Source of the DNA: CAWJLS01 sp963843755
Lineage (GTDB): Bacteria > Acidobacteriota > Thermoanaerobaculia > Multivoradales > DATKCC01
Reading direction: 5' to 3'
Length of the DNA: 64,000 nucleotides
Assembly: GCA_963843755.1 (NCBI GenBank)
Contig: CAWJLS010000005.1
Span: 248,001 to 312,000, forward strand
Made by a program: the position numbers and the translations under genes. This document shows, piece after piece, positions 18,018-26,913 of the stretch (position 1 is its first letter; the number at the start of each line of letters is the position of its first letter). A model generated the notes under the pieces. The model was not told the DNA's origin, searched no databases, and saw only the letters and a program-made list of their open reading frames with translations.

Positions 18018-18542
18018 ATGGCCGAGTTCATCTTCGGGAATCGAGACGGGGGCAAGCGGAGGAACGAGAGCTACAACGTCTGCCGGTTCCATGTGCCCGA
18101 GACGCTGTTCGAAGAAGAGAAGAAGGTTGGTTTCCACGCTCGTGCGCTCTCCGAGATGCACGCGCTCAACTGCTGTCCTGCCCTCGGTCAGGCAGATCCC
18201 CCCGTCGAGCTGCCGCTGACGGACAAGAGGGCGAGCCCGTTCCGAGGGCGTCCGGGCGAGTTCATCGAGCTGGTCTACCCGGAGAATCAGGCGTCGAACG
18301 AGAGGCTCCTGACGATCTGCCGCCTCGGGGTGCCGCGGCGCCGCATGGCCCAGGAGGTCGCAGCGGGTCTCCATCCCCGCTACAAGGCAGTCCGGGTCGG
18401 ACGGCAGGGCTCTCCGAATCGCTACGACAACGCCTACGTCCAGGGCAAGGCGAACTCGACATCACGAGACAACGTCAATCGCGTCGGCCGCCCCTGGCCG
18501 TGTGGCGGAATGTGTCCCGTTTCCCGGGTGACCGCCTGCTAG
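18018..18542 (+). CDS. Protein of unknown function (174 aa)
   Basis: The start is supported by an excellent ribosome site (AAGGAGG, 6 bases before the ATG). The product begins MAEFIFGNRDGGKRRNESY and has no signal peptide or membrane segment. It has a conspicuous Cys content (YNVCRF, LNCCPA, TICRL) and ends with PCGGMCPVSRVTAC. I do not recognise a family. Codon choice is less extreme at third positions than in the flanking genes, consistent with acquired DNA. The last 25 residues look less protein-like, so the frame may be shifted or shortened there. Expression could be controlled by the palindrome upstream. Confidence 0.5.
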   Translation: MAEFIFGNRDGGKRRNESYNVCRFHVPETLFEEEKKVGFHARALSEMHALNCCPALGQADPPVELPLTDKRASPFRGRPGEFIELVYPENQASNERLLTICRLGVPRRRMAQEVAAGLHPRYKAVRVGRQGSPNRYDNAYVQGKANSTSRDNVNRVGRPWPCGGMCPVSRVTAC

Positions 18543-18674
18543 ATCCGCGATCGGCTCTCCGGAGAGTCGGGGATGCCTCTTGGGTCGGCGTTGGCGCATC
18601 GGCGAGGCAGGCCCACCGAACGTCCGCCGAAGTCAACGCCGGCCCCACGTCGGCCTCCGGTACGGACCGCCGGC

Positions 18675-20435
18675 CTACTTGGCCAGCATCTTCAGCAGCT
18701 CGTCCACCGGCCGGGTGTTCAAGACGTGCTTGGGCTCGAGCCAGGCTCTTCGCGCCTGTTCGATGCCGTAGCGGATCAGGGCGAGCCCGTTGACGGTGTG
18801 GGCGTCGGTCGAGATCACCACGGGGATGCCGAGCTCGCGCGCCCGGATCAGGTGGGTGTCTTTGAGGTCGAGCCGCTCCGGGTGGGCGTTGAGCTCGACC
18901 GCCACGTTGTGGTCGCGGCAGGCGCGGAGCACTCTGTCGACGTCGAAGGGGTAGGGCTTCCTCCGGCCGAGGATGCGTCCGGTCGGGTGGGCGAGGATGT
19001 TGACCAGCGGGTGGGTGACGGCCTTGAGGATGCGCTCCGTCTGCTCCGCCTCCGGCAGCTCGAAGCGGGAGTGGACGGAGACCAGGACGATGTCGAGCCC
19101 GGCCAGGGCCTCGTCGTCCGTGTCGAGGGTGCCGTCGGCCAGGATGTCGACCTCCTGGCTCTTCAGGAACCGGATCTCCGGGTGGCGCGCCGCGACCTGG
19201 TCGATCTCCTTCCACTGCTCCCGGAGCCGCGCTTCGTCCAGGCCGCCGGTCATGGCCAGCGACTGGGAGTGGTCGGTCAGGGCGAAGTACTCGTAGCCCC
19301 GGGCGGCGCACCCTTCGAGCATCTCCTCGACGCTGTTCTTGCCGTCCGACCAGGTGGAGTGCATCTGGAGGTCGCCCTTGAGATCCTCCAGCTCGACGAG
19401 CCGCGGCAGGGCGTGGGCCGCGGCGGCGTCGATCTCGCCCCGGTCTTCGCGCATCTCCGGCGGCACCCAGTCGAGATCGAGCGCCTGGTAGACCTCCTCC
19501 TCGGTCCTCCCGGCCACCCGCTTGCCGGCCCGCGGGTCCTTCTCGGCCTCTCCCGCCTCCTCGGCGTCCTCCGGCGTCTCGAACACCCCGTACTCGGAGA
19601 CCCGCAGCCCCCGCTGGAGCGCCCGCTGGCGGAGCTTGATGTTGTGCTCCTTGGAGCCGGTGAAGTAGACCAGCGCGGCGCCGTAGCTCTCCGGCGCGAC
19701 GATCCGCAGGTCGACCTGGAGCCCGGACTCCAGCACCACGCTGCCCCGGGTGTCGCCGCCCATCTCGACCCGGGAGACCTGGGGGTAGGCCAGGAAGCGC
19801 TCCATCACCGGCCCCGGCTCGGTGGCGATCGCCAGCAGGTCGATGTCGCCGACCGTCTCGCGCCGGCGCCGGTAGCTGCCGGCCACCTCCAGCCGCTCTA
19901 CCTGGGGCAGCTCGGTGAGGTAGTCGACCAGCGGCTCGACGAAGCGGTCGGCGTCGCCCAGCGGCATGCGCTCCTGGTGCTGGCGCCACTCGGCGATGCC
20001 GGCGAGGATCTTCTCCTGGCTCTTGGCGCCGAAGCCGTCGAGCTCCGCCACCCGCCCGGCCTCCGCCGCCGCCTCGAGCTCGTCGACGGAGGTGACGCCG
20101 AGCTCGTCCCAGAGCTTCTTCGTCATCTTCGGGCCGACGCCGGGAAGATGGACGAGATCGAGCAGGGTCCGCGGCACGGTCTCGAACATCTCTTCGAGCA
20201 TCGACAGCTTGCCGGTCTCGTTGAGCTCCTCGATCGACTGCGCCATGTCCTTGCCGATGCCGGGCAGCTCGGTCAGCTCGCGGCCCTCCTCGGCGAAGCG
20301 TGCCAGCGGCGTGGTCTCGGCCTCGACGGTGCGGGCGGCGTTCCGGTAGGCGCGCACCCGGAACGGGTTGGCACCCTGGATCTCGAGCAGGTCGCCGAGC
20401 TTCGAGAGGACGCCTGCGATCTGGGCGTTGTTCAT
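18675..20435 (-). CDS. polX: DNA polymerase/3'-5' exonuclease PolX
   Basis: 586 residues in the bacterial PolX layout: helix-hairpin-helix region with LPGIGKDMAQSIEEL and LPGVGPKMTKKLWDEL (about 1-140); polymerase X palm with EVAGSYRRRRETVGDIDLL, supplying the G-S and D-x-D metal site (about 180-330); and a C-terminal PHP phosphoesterase with MHSTWSDGKNS, ALTDHS and ISTDAHTV (about 345-586). It fills short gaps in base-excision repair and can also trim 3' ends. Its ATG overlaps the ligA stop (ATGA), so gap filling and nick sealing are translated from one message. Length and motifs are complete. Confidence 0.95.
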   Translation of the reverse strand: MNNAQIAGVLSKLGDLLEIQGANPFRVRAYRNAARTVEAETTPLARFAEEGRELTELPGIGKDMAQSIEELNETGKLSMLEEMFETVPRTLLDLVHLPGVGPKMTKKLWDELGVTSVDELEAAAEAGRVAELDGFGAKSQEKILAGIAEWRQHQERMPLGDADRFVEPLVDYLTELPQVERLEVAGSYRRRRETVGDIDLLAIATEPGPVMERFLAYPQVSRVEMGGDTRGSVVLESGLQVDLRIVAPESYGAALVYFTGSKEHNIKLRQRALQRGLRVSEYGVFETPEDAEEAGEAEKDPRAGKRVAGRTEEEVYQALDLDWVPPEMREDRGEIDAAAAHALPRLVELEDLKGDLQMHSTWSDGKNSVEEMLEGCAARGYEYFALTDHSQSLAMTGGLDEARLREQWKEIDQVAARHPEIRFLKSQEVDILADGTLDTDDEALAGLDIVLVSVHSRFELPEAEQTERILKAVTHPLVNILAHPTGRILGRRKPYPFDVDRVLRACRDHNVAVELNAHPERLDLKDTHLIRARELGIPVVISTDAHTVNGLALIRYGIEQARRAWLEPKHVLNTRPVDELLKMLAK

Positions 20436-22489
20436 GACGGCACCTTCCCTCCGCGCTCTTCGACCAGGGCGACGAAGCCGCCCTCGTCCAGGATGGGGAC
20501 GCCGAGCTCCTCGGCCTTGTCCCGCTTCGAGCCCGCCTCGTCGCCGGCGACGACGTAATCGGTCTTCTTCGACACCGAGCCGGTGACCTTCGCCCCCAGG
20601 CTCCGCGCCACCTCCTTGACCTCGCTCCGGCTGAACCGTTCGAGGCTGCCGGTGAAGACCATGGTCAGGCCGTCGAGCGGCTTCGGCCCCTCCTCCTCCG
20701 GCTCTGGCTCGATCAGGTGGATCCGTCCGTCGAGCAGGCGGTCGAGCACCTCCCGGTGCTTCTCCTCGGCGAAGAAGGCGGTGATCTCCTCGGCCATGCG
20801 CAGGCCGACCCCGTCGATCTGCTGGAGCGCCTCGGCGTCGGCCTCTCGCAGCGCGTCGAAGGAGCGGACGTGGTGCGCCAGGTTGCGGGCGACGGTGACG
20901 CCCACCTCGGGGATACCGAGGCCGAAGAGGAAGCGTTCGAGCTCCACGTGGGAGGCCTTCTCGATGCCGGCGACCAGGTTCTCGGCCGACTTGGCGGCGA
21001 AGCCGGGCAGCGGCTCGAGCTGCTCGGCGGTGAGATCGAACAGCTCCGGCAGGTGGCGGACCAGCCCTTCCGAGACCAGCAGCTTGGCGGTCTCCTCGCC
21101 GAGCCCTTCGACGTCGAGCGCCTGGCGGGAGCCGAAATGGACCAGCCGGCCGGCGAGCTGGGCCGGGCACTCGAAGGCGTTGGGGCAGACGGTGAACGGG
21201 CCGCGCTCGATCACCGGGGTGCCGCAGGAGGGGCAGGTCGCGGGCATCTCGAACCGCGGACCGCGCTCCCGGTCGGTCTCCTCGATCCGCTCGATCACCT
21301 GGGGGATGACGTCGCCGGCGCGCTGGATGCGCACCCGATCGCCCTCGCGGATGTCCTTCCGCGCCACCTCCTCCCGGTTGTGGAGCGTCGCGCGGGAGAC
21401 GGTGACGCCGGAGAGCTCGACCGGCCGGAGCATGGCCACCGGCGTCACCACCCCGGTGCGGCCGACGCTCGGGATGATCTTGAGCACCCGGGTGATCTCT
21501 TTGCGCGGCGGGAACTTGTAGGCATAGGCCCAGCGCGGATGGTGGGACGTGGCGCCCATCTCGTCGCGCCCGGCCAGGGAGTCGAGCTTGATCACCACGC
21601 CGTCGATCTCGTAGCCCAGGTCGTCGCGCCGCTCCATCAGGTCGGCGTGGTACGCGACGATCTCGTCCACCGCCGTGACGCCGCGCCGGATCAGCGGGTT
21701 GACCTTGAACCCCCAGGCGCCGAGGGCGTCGAGGACGTCGTGCTGGGAGGCGATCGCGCCCCCGCCCGGTTCCTCCCCCCCCCAATCGATGGCGAGGATG
21801 TCGTAGGCGTAGAGGTCGAGCGGCCGGCCGGCGGTGATCTCCGGGTCGAGCTGGCGCAGCGACCCGGCGGCCGAGTTGCGCGGGTTGGCGTACGGCTCCT
21901 TGCCCTCGGCCAGCAGCCCCTCGTTGAGCTTCTCGAAGCCGTCGATCGGCATCACCAGCTCGCCGCGCACGGCGAGCGACACCGGCGCCGGGCGCTCGGC
22001 GGTGCGCAGGGCGAGCGGCACCGCGGGCACGGTGCGCAGGTTCTCGGTCACCCCTTCGCCCCGGCGGCCGTCGCCGCGGGTGGAGCCGCGGGCGAGGCGG
22101 CCGCCCTCGTAGACCAGCTCGACCGAGGCGCCGTCGAGCTTCGGCTCGAGCACGTAGGCCACCGGCAGCTCGTCCTCGATCGCCTTGCGCACCCGCTCGT
22201 CGAAGCGCCGGAGCTGGGCCTCGTCCGGGCTCGAATCGAGGCTGAGCAGGGGGGCCAGGTGCTCGACCGTGGGGAACTGGTCGAGCGGCCGGCCGGCGAC
22301 CCGCTGAGTGGGCGAGTCGGGGCTGACCAGGTCCGGGAACGTCTCCTCGAGGTCGCGCAGCTCGTGGAAGAGCGCGTCGTACGCCTCGTCGGAGATCTCC
22401 GGCGTGTCCTGGACGTAGTAGAGGTGGTCGTGGTGGCGGATCTGGGAGCGGAGATCGGCGATCCGCTCGGCCGCTTGGTCGCGCATCAT
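20432..22489 (-). CDS. ligA: NAD-dependent DNA ligase LigA
   Basis: 685 residues, full length. The Ia region has the HHDHLYYVQDTPEISD pattern for NMN recognition. The adenylation motif is LEPKLDGAS with Lys117. A four-Cys zinc finger (CPSCGTP ... CPNAFECP), repeated helix-hairpin-helix elements and a C-terminal BRCT domain (LTMVFTGSLERFSR to the end) follow. It seals nicks in replication and repair. Two successive ATGs open the gene; a TAGAAT hexamer ends 10 bases before the first, with no Shine-Dalgarno sequence, so a leaderless start at the first ATG is likely. It is first in an operon with polX. Confidence 0.97.
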   Translation of the reverse strand: MMRDQAAERIADLRSQIRHHDHLYYVQDTPEISDEAYDALFHELRDLEETFPDLVSPDSPTQRVAGRPLDQFPTVEHLAPLLSLDSSPDEAQLRRFDERVRKAIEDELPVAYVLEPKLDGASVELVYEGGRLARGSTRGDGRRGEGVTENLRTVPAVPLALRTAERPAPVSLAVRGELVMPIDGFEKLNEGLLAEGKEPYANPRNSAAGSLRQLDPEITAGRPLDLYAYDILAIDWGGEEPGGGAIASQHDVLDALGAWGFKVNPLIRRGVTAVDEIVAYHADLMERRDDLGYEIDGVVIKLDSLAGRDEMGATSHHPRWAYAYKFPPRKEITRVLKIIPSVGRTGVVTPVAMLRPVELSGVTVSRATLHNREEVARKDIREGDRVRIQRAGDVIPQVIERIEETDRERGPRFEMPATCPSCGTPVIERGPFTVCPNAFECPAQLAGRLVHFGSRQALDVEGLGEETAKLLVSEGLVRHLPELFDLTAEQLEPLPGFAAKSAENLVAGIEKASHVELERFLFGLGIPEVGVTVARNLAHHVRSFDALREADAEALQQIDGVGLRMAEEITAFFAEEKHREVLDRLLDGRIHLIEPEPEEEGPKPLDGLTMVFTGSLERFSRSEVKEVARSLGAKVTGSVSKKTDYVVAGDEAGSKRDKAEELGVPILDEGGFVALVEERGGKVPS

Positions 22490-22499
22490 GGCGACCGAG

Positions 22500-22505
22500 A
22501 TTCTA
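22500..22505 (-). promoter_or_regulatory. Candidate -10 element of ligA-polX
   Basis: On the minus strand TAGAAT is followed by 10 bases and then ATGATG. With normal spacing the transcript would begin 0-3 bases before the start codon. Confidence 0.5.
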
Positions 22506-22513
22506 CCGGCGCT

Positions 22514-23653
22514 TCACCTTCCGGACGTGAGCTCGTGCTTCAACGAGAAGAACCGCAGCAGGTCGGTCAGCGCCAGCACCCCGACCAGCCGGTCGCCGTC
22601 TGCCACCAGCAGCCGGCTGACGCCCCGGGTCGACATGCGGGTCAGGGCTTCGAGGGCGTCGGTCGTCGGGGAGACCGTCCACGAGGGGGAGCACGACTCG
22701 GCGATCGAGCCGACCGTCTGGCGGGGCCACTCCTCCCGCGGTAGGCGGCGGATCTGCTGGGTGGTGACGCAGCCGACCAGGCGCTCGCCGTCGACCACCG
22801 GGAACATCTTCGAGTGGTAGCGCAGGACGAACTCCCGCACCAGGTCCTCGATCGAGATCGCCCGCGGCACGGTCACCGGCTCCTGGTGCATGAAGCGCGA
22901 CACCGGCTCGCCTTCGAGGGCGTTGCGCAGCAGCACCCGCCGGTAGGAGAGGCGCGCGGCGTGGCGGAGGAAGAGGCCGATCAGGACGCTCCAGACGCCG
23001 GCCACGAGGGCGCCGGCGACGAACACCACCCCGCCGAGGAGGATCAGGAAGATGCCGAAGGCGGAGCCGATCGCCGAGGTGATGCGGGTCGCCCGGGTCA
23101 GGTCCTTGCCGAAGTCCCAGAGGATCGAGCGCAGCACCCGGCCGCCGTCGAGGGGGAAGGCGGGGATCAGGTTGAAGGCGACCAGGAGGAGGTTCATCAC
23201 CGCCAGGTAGCCGACCACGTAAGCGAGCGGTACCGCGATCCCTTCGGACGGGCCGGCCATCCAGACGGCGCCGAGGCCGAGGCCGATCGCCAGGCTCGCC
23301 GCCGGGCCGGCCACCGCGACCACGAGCTCGGCCCGCGGGTGGGGCGGCTCGTCGGTCATCTCGGCGACACCGCCGAAGATGAACAGGGTGATCCCGTCGA
23401 TCGCCAGCCGATAGTGGCGCGCCGCCAGAGCGTGGGCGATCTCGTGGAGCACCACCGAGCCGAAGAGGCCCAGGGCCAGGGCGATCGCCATCGCCCAATA
23501 GGTGGTGGCGGAGAGACCCTCGAACCCTTCGAGGTGGGGCAGGTACTGGATGGCGAAGGAGCCGGTGAACAGCGCGGCGATGAAGAACCAGGAGACGTCC
23601 GCCCGCACCGGGAAGCCGAAGAGGGTGAAAAGGTGGAAGCGTCGTCCGAACAT
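22514..23653 (-). CDS. M50 site-2 zinc metalloprotease with paired CBS domains
   Basis: 379 residues. About six membrane helices fill the first 230 residues, with the zinc site His70-Glu71-Ile-Ala-His74 in the second part of the membrane core and the second metal ligand in PLDGGRV. Two CBS motifs follow (VSRFMHQEPVTV ... VDGERLVGCV and RMSTRGVSRLLV ... DRLVGVLAL). This is the group of rhomboid-like intramembrane proteases gated by nucleotides through CBS domains. The substrate is unknown; such proteases usually cleave anti-sigma factors or membrane regulators. It lies just upstream of ligA and downstream of the DUF1569 gene on the same strand. Confidence 0.92.
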   Translation of the reverse strand: MFGRRFHLFTLFGFPVRADVSWFFIAALFTGSFAIQYLPHLEGFEGLSATTYWAMAIALALGLFGSVVLHEIAHALAARHYRLAIDGITLFIFGGVAEMTDEPPHPRAELVVAVAGPAASLAIGLGLGAVWMAGPSEGIAVPLAYVVGYLAVMNLLLVAFNLIPAFPLDGGRVLRSILWDFGKDLTRATRITSAIGSAFGIFLILLGGVVFVAGALVAGVWSVLIGLFLRHAARLSYRRVLLRNALEGEPVSRFMHQEPVTVPRAISIEDLVREFVLRYHSKMFPVVDGERLVGCVTTQQIRRLPREEWPRQTVGSIAESCSPSWTVSPTTDALEALTRMSTRGVSRLLVADGDRLVGVLALTDLLRFFSLKHELTSGR

Positions 23654-23688
23654 GGCCTGCCCCCCTGACAACCGGGGGTCGCCGCCGC

Positions 23689-24249
23689 CTATTTCGCGGC
23701 GGCTTCGAACGCCACCCGGATGTCGTCGATGATTTTCAGGTGGTGCTGGTGGTGGACCTCCAGGAAGCGCAGCCAGCGGGCGGACGTGAGGCCGCCGAAG
23801 ATCGGGTGGCTGGCGCGTCCGCGGGCGGCGGCGATCTCGTCGAGACGGCCGCCCAGGGCGGCGATCCGGCCGCGGACCTCCCGCAGGGCCGCGGCCACCT
23901 GCTCGCGGTCGCGTTCCAGGGGGCGGGTCGGCTGGGGAGCCTTGCCGGCCCCGCGGGGGATCCAGCCGAGGGCGAGCACCACCCGGCCGGCGAGGCGCAA
24001 GCGCGGTCCGCCGTCGCGCGTCAGGGCGAGATCGAGCTGGTGCAGGGAGCCGCTGTCCGCCTGGGCCATGTGCTCGGCGTGCTCGAGGGCGCACCAGCCG
24101 GAGACCGGCGTGTAGGACTGCGGAAACGGCCCCGGGTCCTCGGCGACGGCGAGCAGCACGTCGACCTGGCGGAGAACCTCGCGGTGCGTCGCGGCCAGCG
24201 GGCCTTCGATCCGATGGGTCCGATGGGTCCGATGGGTCCGATCAGTCAC
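23689..24249 (-). CDS. DUF1569/DinB-like four-helix protein
   Basis: 186 residues. The metal-ligand pattern of the DinB-like fold is visible: an early His in WCALEHAEHMAQAD and a late H-x-x-x-H cluster, EVHHQHHLKIIDDI. DUF1569 members keep the characteristic HPIFGGLTSARWLRF block seen here. It is probably a metal-dependent cytosolic enzyme of the thiol-transferase type, with unknown substrate. The N-terminus is odd: MTDRTHRTHRTHRIEG comes from a 9-base repeat. Its start overlaps the stop of the acyltransferase gene upstream by 8 bases, showing a tight operon. Confidence 0.8.
   Translation of the reverse strand: MTDRTHRTHRTHRIEGPLAATHREVLRQVDVLLAVAEDPGPFPQSYTPVSGWCALEHAEHMAQADSGSLHQLDLALTRDGGPRLRLAGRVVLALGWIPRGAGKAPQPTRPLERDREQVAAALREVRGRIAALGGRLDEIAAARGRASHPIFGGLTSARWLRFLEVHHQHHLKIIDDIRVAFEAAAK
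24212..24241 (-). repeat. 9-base in-frame tandem repeat at a protein N-terminus
   Basis: Three copies of CGATGGGTC on the plus strand encode R-T-H-R-T-H-R-T-H at residues 4-12 of the DUF1569 protein. Confidence 0.85.
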
Positions 24250-25012
24250 GGTCGCTCTCCCGTCGTAGGCCGATCTCTTCGAGGCCGGTCGGACGGACCG
24301 GTCCGTCGCGGCCGATGATGGTCTCCTCGGTGGGGCAGAAGCGGTCGCGACGGCGCTCCATGTCGGCGACCACGGCGCGGCGGAAGGCCTCCTCGCCGAC
24401 CTCGGCCAGCAGGCGCTCGCGGTAGGCGCGGATGTCGACCAGCTCGAGGTTCATCCGCACGGTCTTGAACAGGCGCGGCAGCAGCTCGCCCGGCGCCTGG
24501 ACGTGGTGGAGGCCGCCGCTGTAGGCGACCAGCATGTAGCCCTCCTCGACGTTGAGCAGCAGGTCGGCGATGCCGCCGCGCACGGTCATCGGCTTGCCCT
24601 CGGAGTCGCAGCCGCCCCGGCGCTTCATCCGTCCTTCGGGCAGGATGATGATCATCGAGTGGGGACCGGCCTGGCGGACCACCTGGCGCCAGGTCTCGTC
24701 CCGCTTGCGGGTGATCGGCACCACGTTCTTGGCGACCAGCTTGAAGAAGGTGCCGACCACCGGACGGTCGAGGGTCTTCTTGGCGATCGGGATCACGCCG
24801 TCGCGGGCGATGCGCATCAGGAAGCGGGCCGGCGGCACGCCGGCGAAGATCGGCTCGTAGAGGCTGGTGTGATGGAGGATCGCGCAGATCCGGATGTCCT
24901 GGAACCAGGGGCGCGGCGGATGCTCGCCGATCCAGACCGCCCGGAGGCGCCAGAACAGCTTGCTGAACGCCTTGATCAGCAGCAGGACGAAGAAGCTGAG
25001 GTAGAGGCGCAT
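24242..25012 (-). CDS. PlsC-like lysophospholipid acyltransferase
   Basis: 256 residues with an N-terminal membrane anchor (YLSFFVLLLIKAF). Motif I reads LHHTSLYEP, giving H48-x4-E53 instead of the usual H-x4-D; motif III reads LPEGRM. Spacing between the two suits the LPLAT superfamily. It should transfer an acyl chain to a glycerolipid or similar acceptor at the inner membrane. The Glu for Asp change in motif I is conservative and is known from some divergent members. It sits in a leftward cluster with SCP2, DUF1569 and a small protein, suggesting lipid handling. Confidence 0.8.
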   Translation of the reverse strand: MRLYLSFFVLLLIKAFSKLFWRLRAVWIGEHPPRPWFQDIRICAILHHTSLYEPIFAGVPPARFLMRIARDGVIPIAKKTLDRPVVGTFFKLVAKNVVPITRKRDETWRQVVRQAGPHSMIIILPEGRMKRRGGCDSEGKPMTVRGGIADLLLNVEEGYMLVAYSGGLHHVQAPGELLPRLFKTVRMNLELVDIRAYRERLLAEVGEEAFRRAVVADMERRRDRFCPTEETIIGRDGPVRPTGLEEIGLRRESDRD

Positions 25013-25044
25013 CAGGGATCAGGGGTCGGGGGATCGGCAGACAC

Positions 25045-25266
25045 TCACTCTGAGGGCGCGCCGGCCTCGCCTCCGGTCTCGAGCTCTACGAGGACCGCGT
25101 CGATTCCCCGGTCGCGGGCGATCTCGATCCGCCGCAGCCGGCGCTGGAGCTGGGCCATGGCGAGCTCGGCGAGCTCCAGGCGCATGGGCAGGGACTCGTG
25201 GTCGAGGCCGCCCGCGGGGCGGGCGCTCAGGGTACGGAAGACGCGGTCGGTCATCGGCGCGGGCAC
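25045..25266 (-). CDS. Small helical protein of unknown function (73 aa)
   Basis: It lies between the SCP2-like and acyltransferase genes, 9 bases after the SCP2 stop, and reads in the same direction. The product has a central amphipathic helix rich in Leu, Arg and Glu (MRLELAELAMAQLQRRLRRIEI) and an acidic tail. The start could be the GTG at 25266 or the ATG four codons later (MTDRVF). I recognise no family. The position in a compact operon is the main argument that it is real. Confidence 0.55.
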   Translation of the reverse strand: MPAPMTDRVFRTLSARPAGGLDHESLPMRLELAELAMAQLQRRLRRIEIARDRGIDAVLVELETGGEAGAPSE

Positions 25267-25275
25267 TCCACGGGC

Positions 25276-25713
25276 TCAGCTCTCCCAGCCGTCGGGGAAG
25301 CGGGTCGGCACGGAGCGGGCGGTGTTCACCAGCTCCTTGGCGCTCCGGGCATGGGGCATGAGCTCCGCCAGGCTGCCGGAACGGAGCTGGAGGCGGCCGC
25401 TCATGATGGCGAACAGCGGGTCGAGGTCGCCACGCAGCACGCGGCTCCACACCGTCGGCGCTCCGGCGATCACCGTCGCGTCGCCGAGCGGCGCGCCGTC
25501 GGTCGCCGCCACGGCACCCCGGCAGCTCCCGCCGGCCAGGTCGAGGCGCACCGAGCGGCCCTCCGGCACGCCGTTCTCCGGGTCCGGGTCGAGCACCAGG
25601 GCGATCGGGCCGACCCAGCTCGCCCCGGCCTCGCGGTAGGTTGCGCTGCCGTTGAGCACCCGGCACCAGGCCTGAGCCCATTCGTCACTGAAGAGGTCAT
25701 GTCTGTCTGGCAC
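25276..25713 (-). CDS. SCP2-type sterol-carrier-like protein
   Basis: 145 residues ending with the SCP2 pattern: strands carrying GAPTVWSRVLRGDLDPLFAIMSGRLQLRSGSLAELMPH (the last turn before a terminal helix). SCP2 domains bind fatty acyl chains or other lipids in a hydrophobic tunnel. The gene starts at a GTG seven bases after TAGAAT with no ribosome site, so it looks leaderless. It leads the leftward cluster with the 73-aa protein, the LPLAT and the DUF1569 gene, which fits a role in presenting a lipid to the acyltransferase. That link is inferred from position only. Confidence 0.75.
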   Translation of the reverse strand: MPDRHDLFSDEWAQAWCRVLNGSATYREAGASWVGPIALVLDPDPENGVPEGRSVRLDLAGGSCRGAVAATDGAPLGDATVIAGAPTVWSRVLRGDLDPLFAIMSGRLQLRSGSLAELMPHARSAKELVNTARSVPTRFPDGWES

Positions 25714-25720
25714 GGGCGGG

Positions 25721-25726
25721 ATTCTA
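25721..25726 (-). promoter_or_regulatory. Candidate -10 element of the SCP2-LPLAT operon
   Basis: On the minus strand TAGAAT is followed by seven G/C bases and the GTG start, which places the likely transcription start on the start codon itself. Confidence 0.5.
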
Positions 25727-25974
25727 CCTCCCCGGGCCGACCGGGTGAGGGGCGTTGGGCCGTCCGCGGCGTGGCCACTCCTCGACGGTGGGTGTCCATC
25801 GCCTGCGTCGCGGCGCCTCGCGGTCGTCCCCACGGCGCCGCTCGGGGTCCGTCCGGGGTCTGACAGGGGCCTGGCCGGGGTCTGACCGGAGCCCGGAGGG
25901 GGCCGGGCCGCGCGGTGGAGGGGGCAGCAGCGCGGCAGGGCTCCGGGCTGCTAGGATCGGCGGTTGGAGGACTC

Positions 25975-26889
25975 ATGCCTGCGACCTCGATCCGACCCGA
26001 CCGCCCCTCGCTCTCGGCCATCGTCACCACCTTCAACGAAGAGGCCAACATCGCCGACTGCATCGAGTCGCTCCTCTGGTGTGACGAGATCCTGGTCGTG
26101 GACTCTTTCTCCACCGACCGCACCGAGGAGATCGCCTCCGCGTTCGACAAGGTGACGTTCGTCCAGCGGACCTACTACGGCTCCGCGGCCCAGAAGAACT
26201 GGGCGATGGACGAGGTCGATTGCGACTGGATCCTCATCTTCGACGCCGACGAGCGCTGCACGCCCGCCCTCCAGCGGGAGATCGAAACCCTGCTCGCCGA
26301 GGGCCCGGACCACGACGCCTTCACCATCGACCGGCGCGCCTATTTCCTCGGCCGGCGCATCCGGTTCTCCGGCTGGCAGCACGACCGGGTCGTGCGGCTG
26401 GTCAAGCGGGGCACGGCGCGCTACCCGAACCGCCGGGTGCACGCCGACATGGACACCCTCGGCCCCGCGCCGGTGCTCGATCAGGCCATGGAGCACTACA
26501 TGGTCGACTCGCTGGACGAGTACATCCGGCGGATCATGAAGTACAGCCTCTGGGGGGCGGCCCAGGCGTGGAAGGAGGGCAAGCGCTCCGGCTTCGCCGA
26601 GGTCTTCGGCCGCACCATCTGGCGCTTCTTCCGCACCTACTTCTTCCAGCTCGGCATCCTCGACGGCATGGTCGGCCTGGTCTTCTGCATGCTCCAGGCG
26701 TTCGGCACCTACATGAAGTGGTCGCTGCTCTGGGGCTGGCACGTCAACGCCCGCCGCGGCCGCCAGCCGGAGCTGCCGGTGTTCGACGAGAGCGAGGAGA
26801 CCTGGCGCCCGCCGGGGGAGGCCCCGCCGGAGGGCGCCGCGGCCGAGCGCCAGGAACAGCCGGACGAAGAGCCGGTCGCCGTGCGGTAG
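25975..26889 (+). CDS. Family 2 glycosyltransferase (WaaE/KdtX-like)
   Basis: 304 residues. A GT-A fold starts with LSAIVTTFNEEANIADCI, followed by the VVDSFSTDRT loop, nucleotide/metal motif IFDADE (D-x-D-like) and the RRAYFLGRRIRFSGW block found in lipopolysaccharide-core glucosyltransferases of the WaaE/KdtX type. A conserved C-terminal amphipathic region (FRTYFFQLGILDGMVG) probably sits on the inner membrane. The tail is Pro/Glu rich and variable. The ATG has a good ribosome site (TTGGAGG); TAGGAT 16 bases upstream may be the -10. The likely role is sugar transfer to a lipid-linked surface glycan. Confidence 0.85.
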   Translation: MPATSIRPDRPSLSAIVTTFNEEANIADCIESLLWCDEILVVDSFSTDRTEEIASAFDKVTFVQRTYYGSAAQKNWAMDEVDCDWILIFDADERCTPALQREIETLLAEGPDHDAFTIDRRAYFLGRRIRFSGWQHDRVVRLVKRGTARYPNRRVHADMDTLGPAPVLDQAMEHYMVDSLDEYIRRIMKYSLWGAAQAWKEGKRSGFAEVFGRTIWRFFRTYFFQLGILDGMVGLVFCMLQAFGTYMKWSLLWGWHVNARRGRQPELPVFDESEETWRPPGEAPPEGAAAERQEQPDEEPVAVR

Positions 26890-26913
26890 AGCGGCTCTCC
26901 GCCCGGCGCCAGC

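Noticed and set aside
24212..24241. The short tandem repeats as CRISPR
   Set aside because: Units are 9 bases, contiguous without spacers, and lie inside coding sequence.
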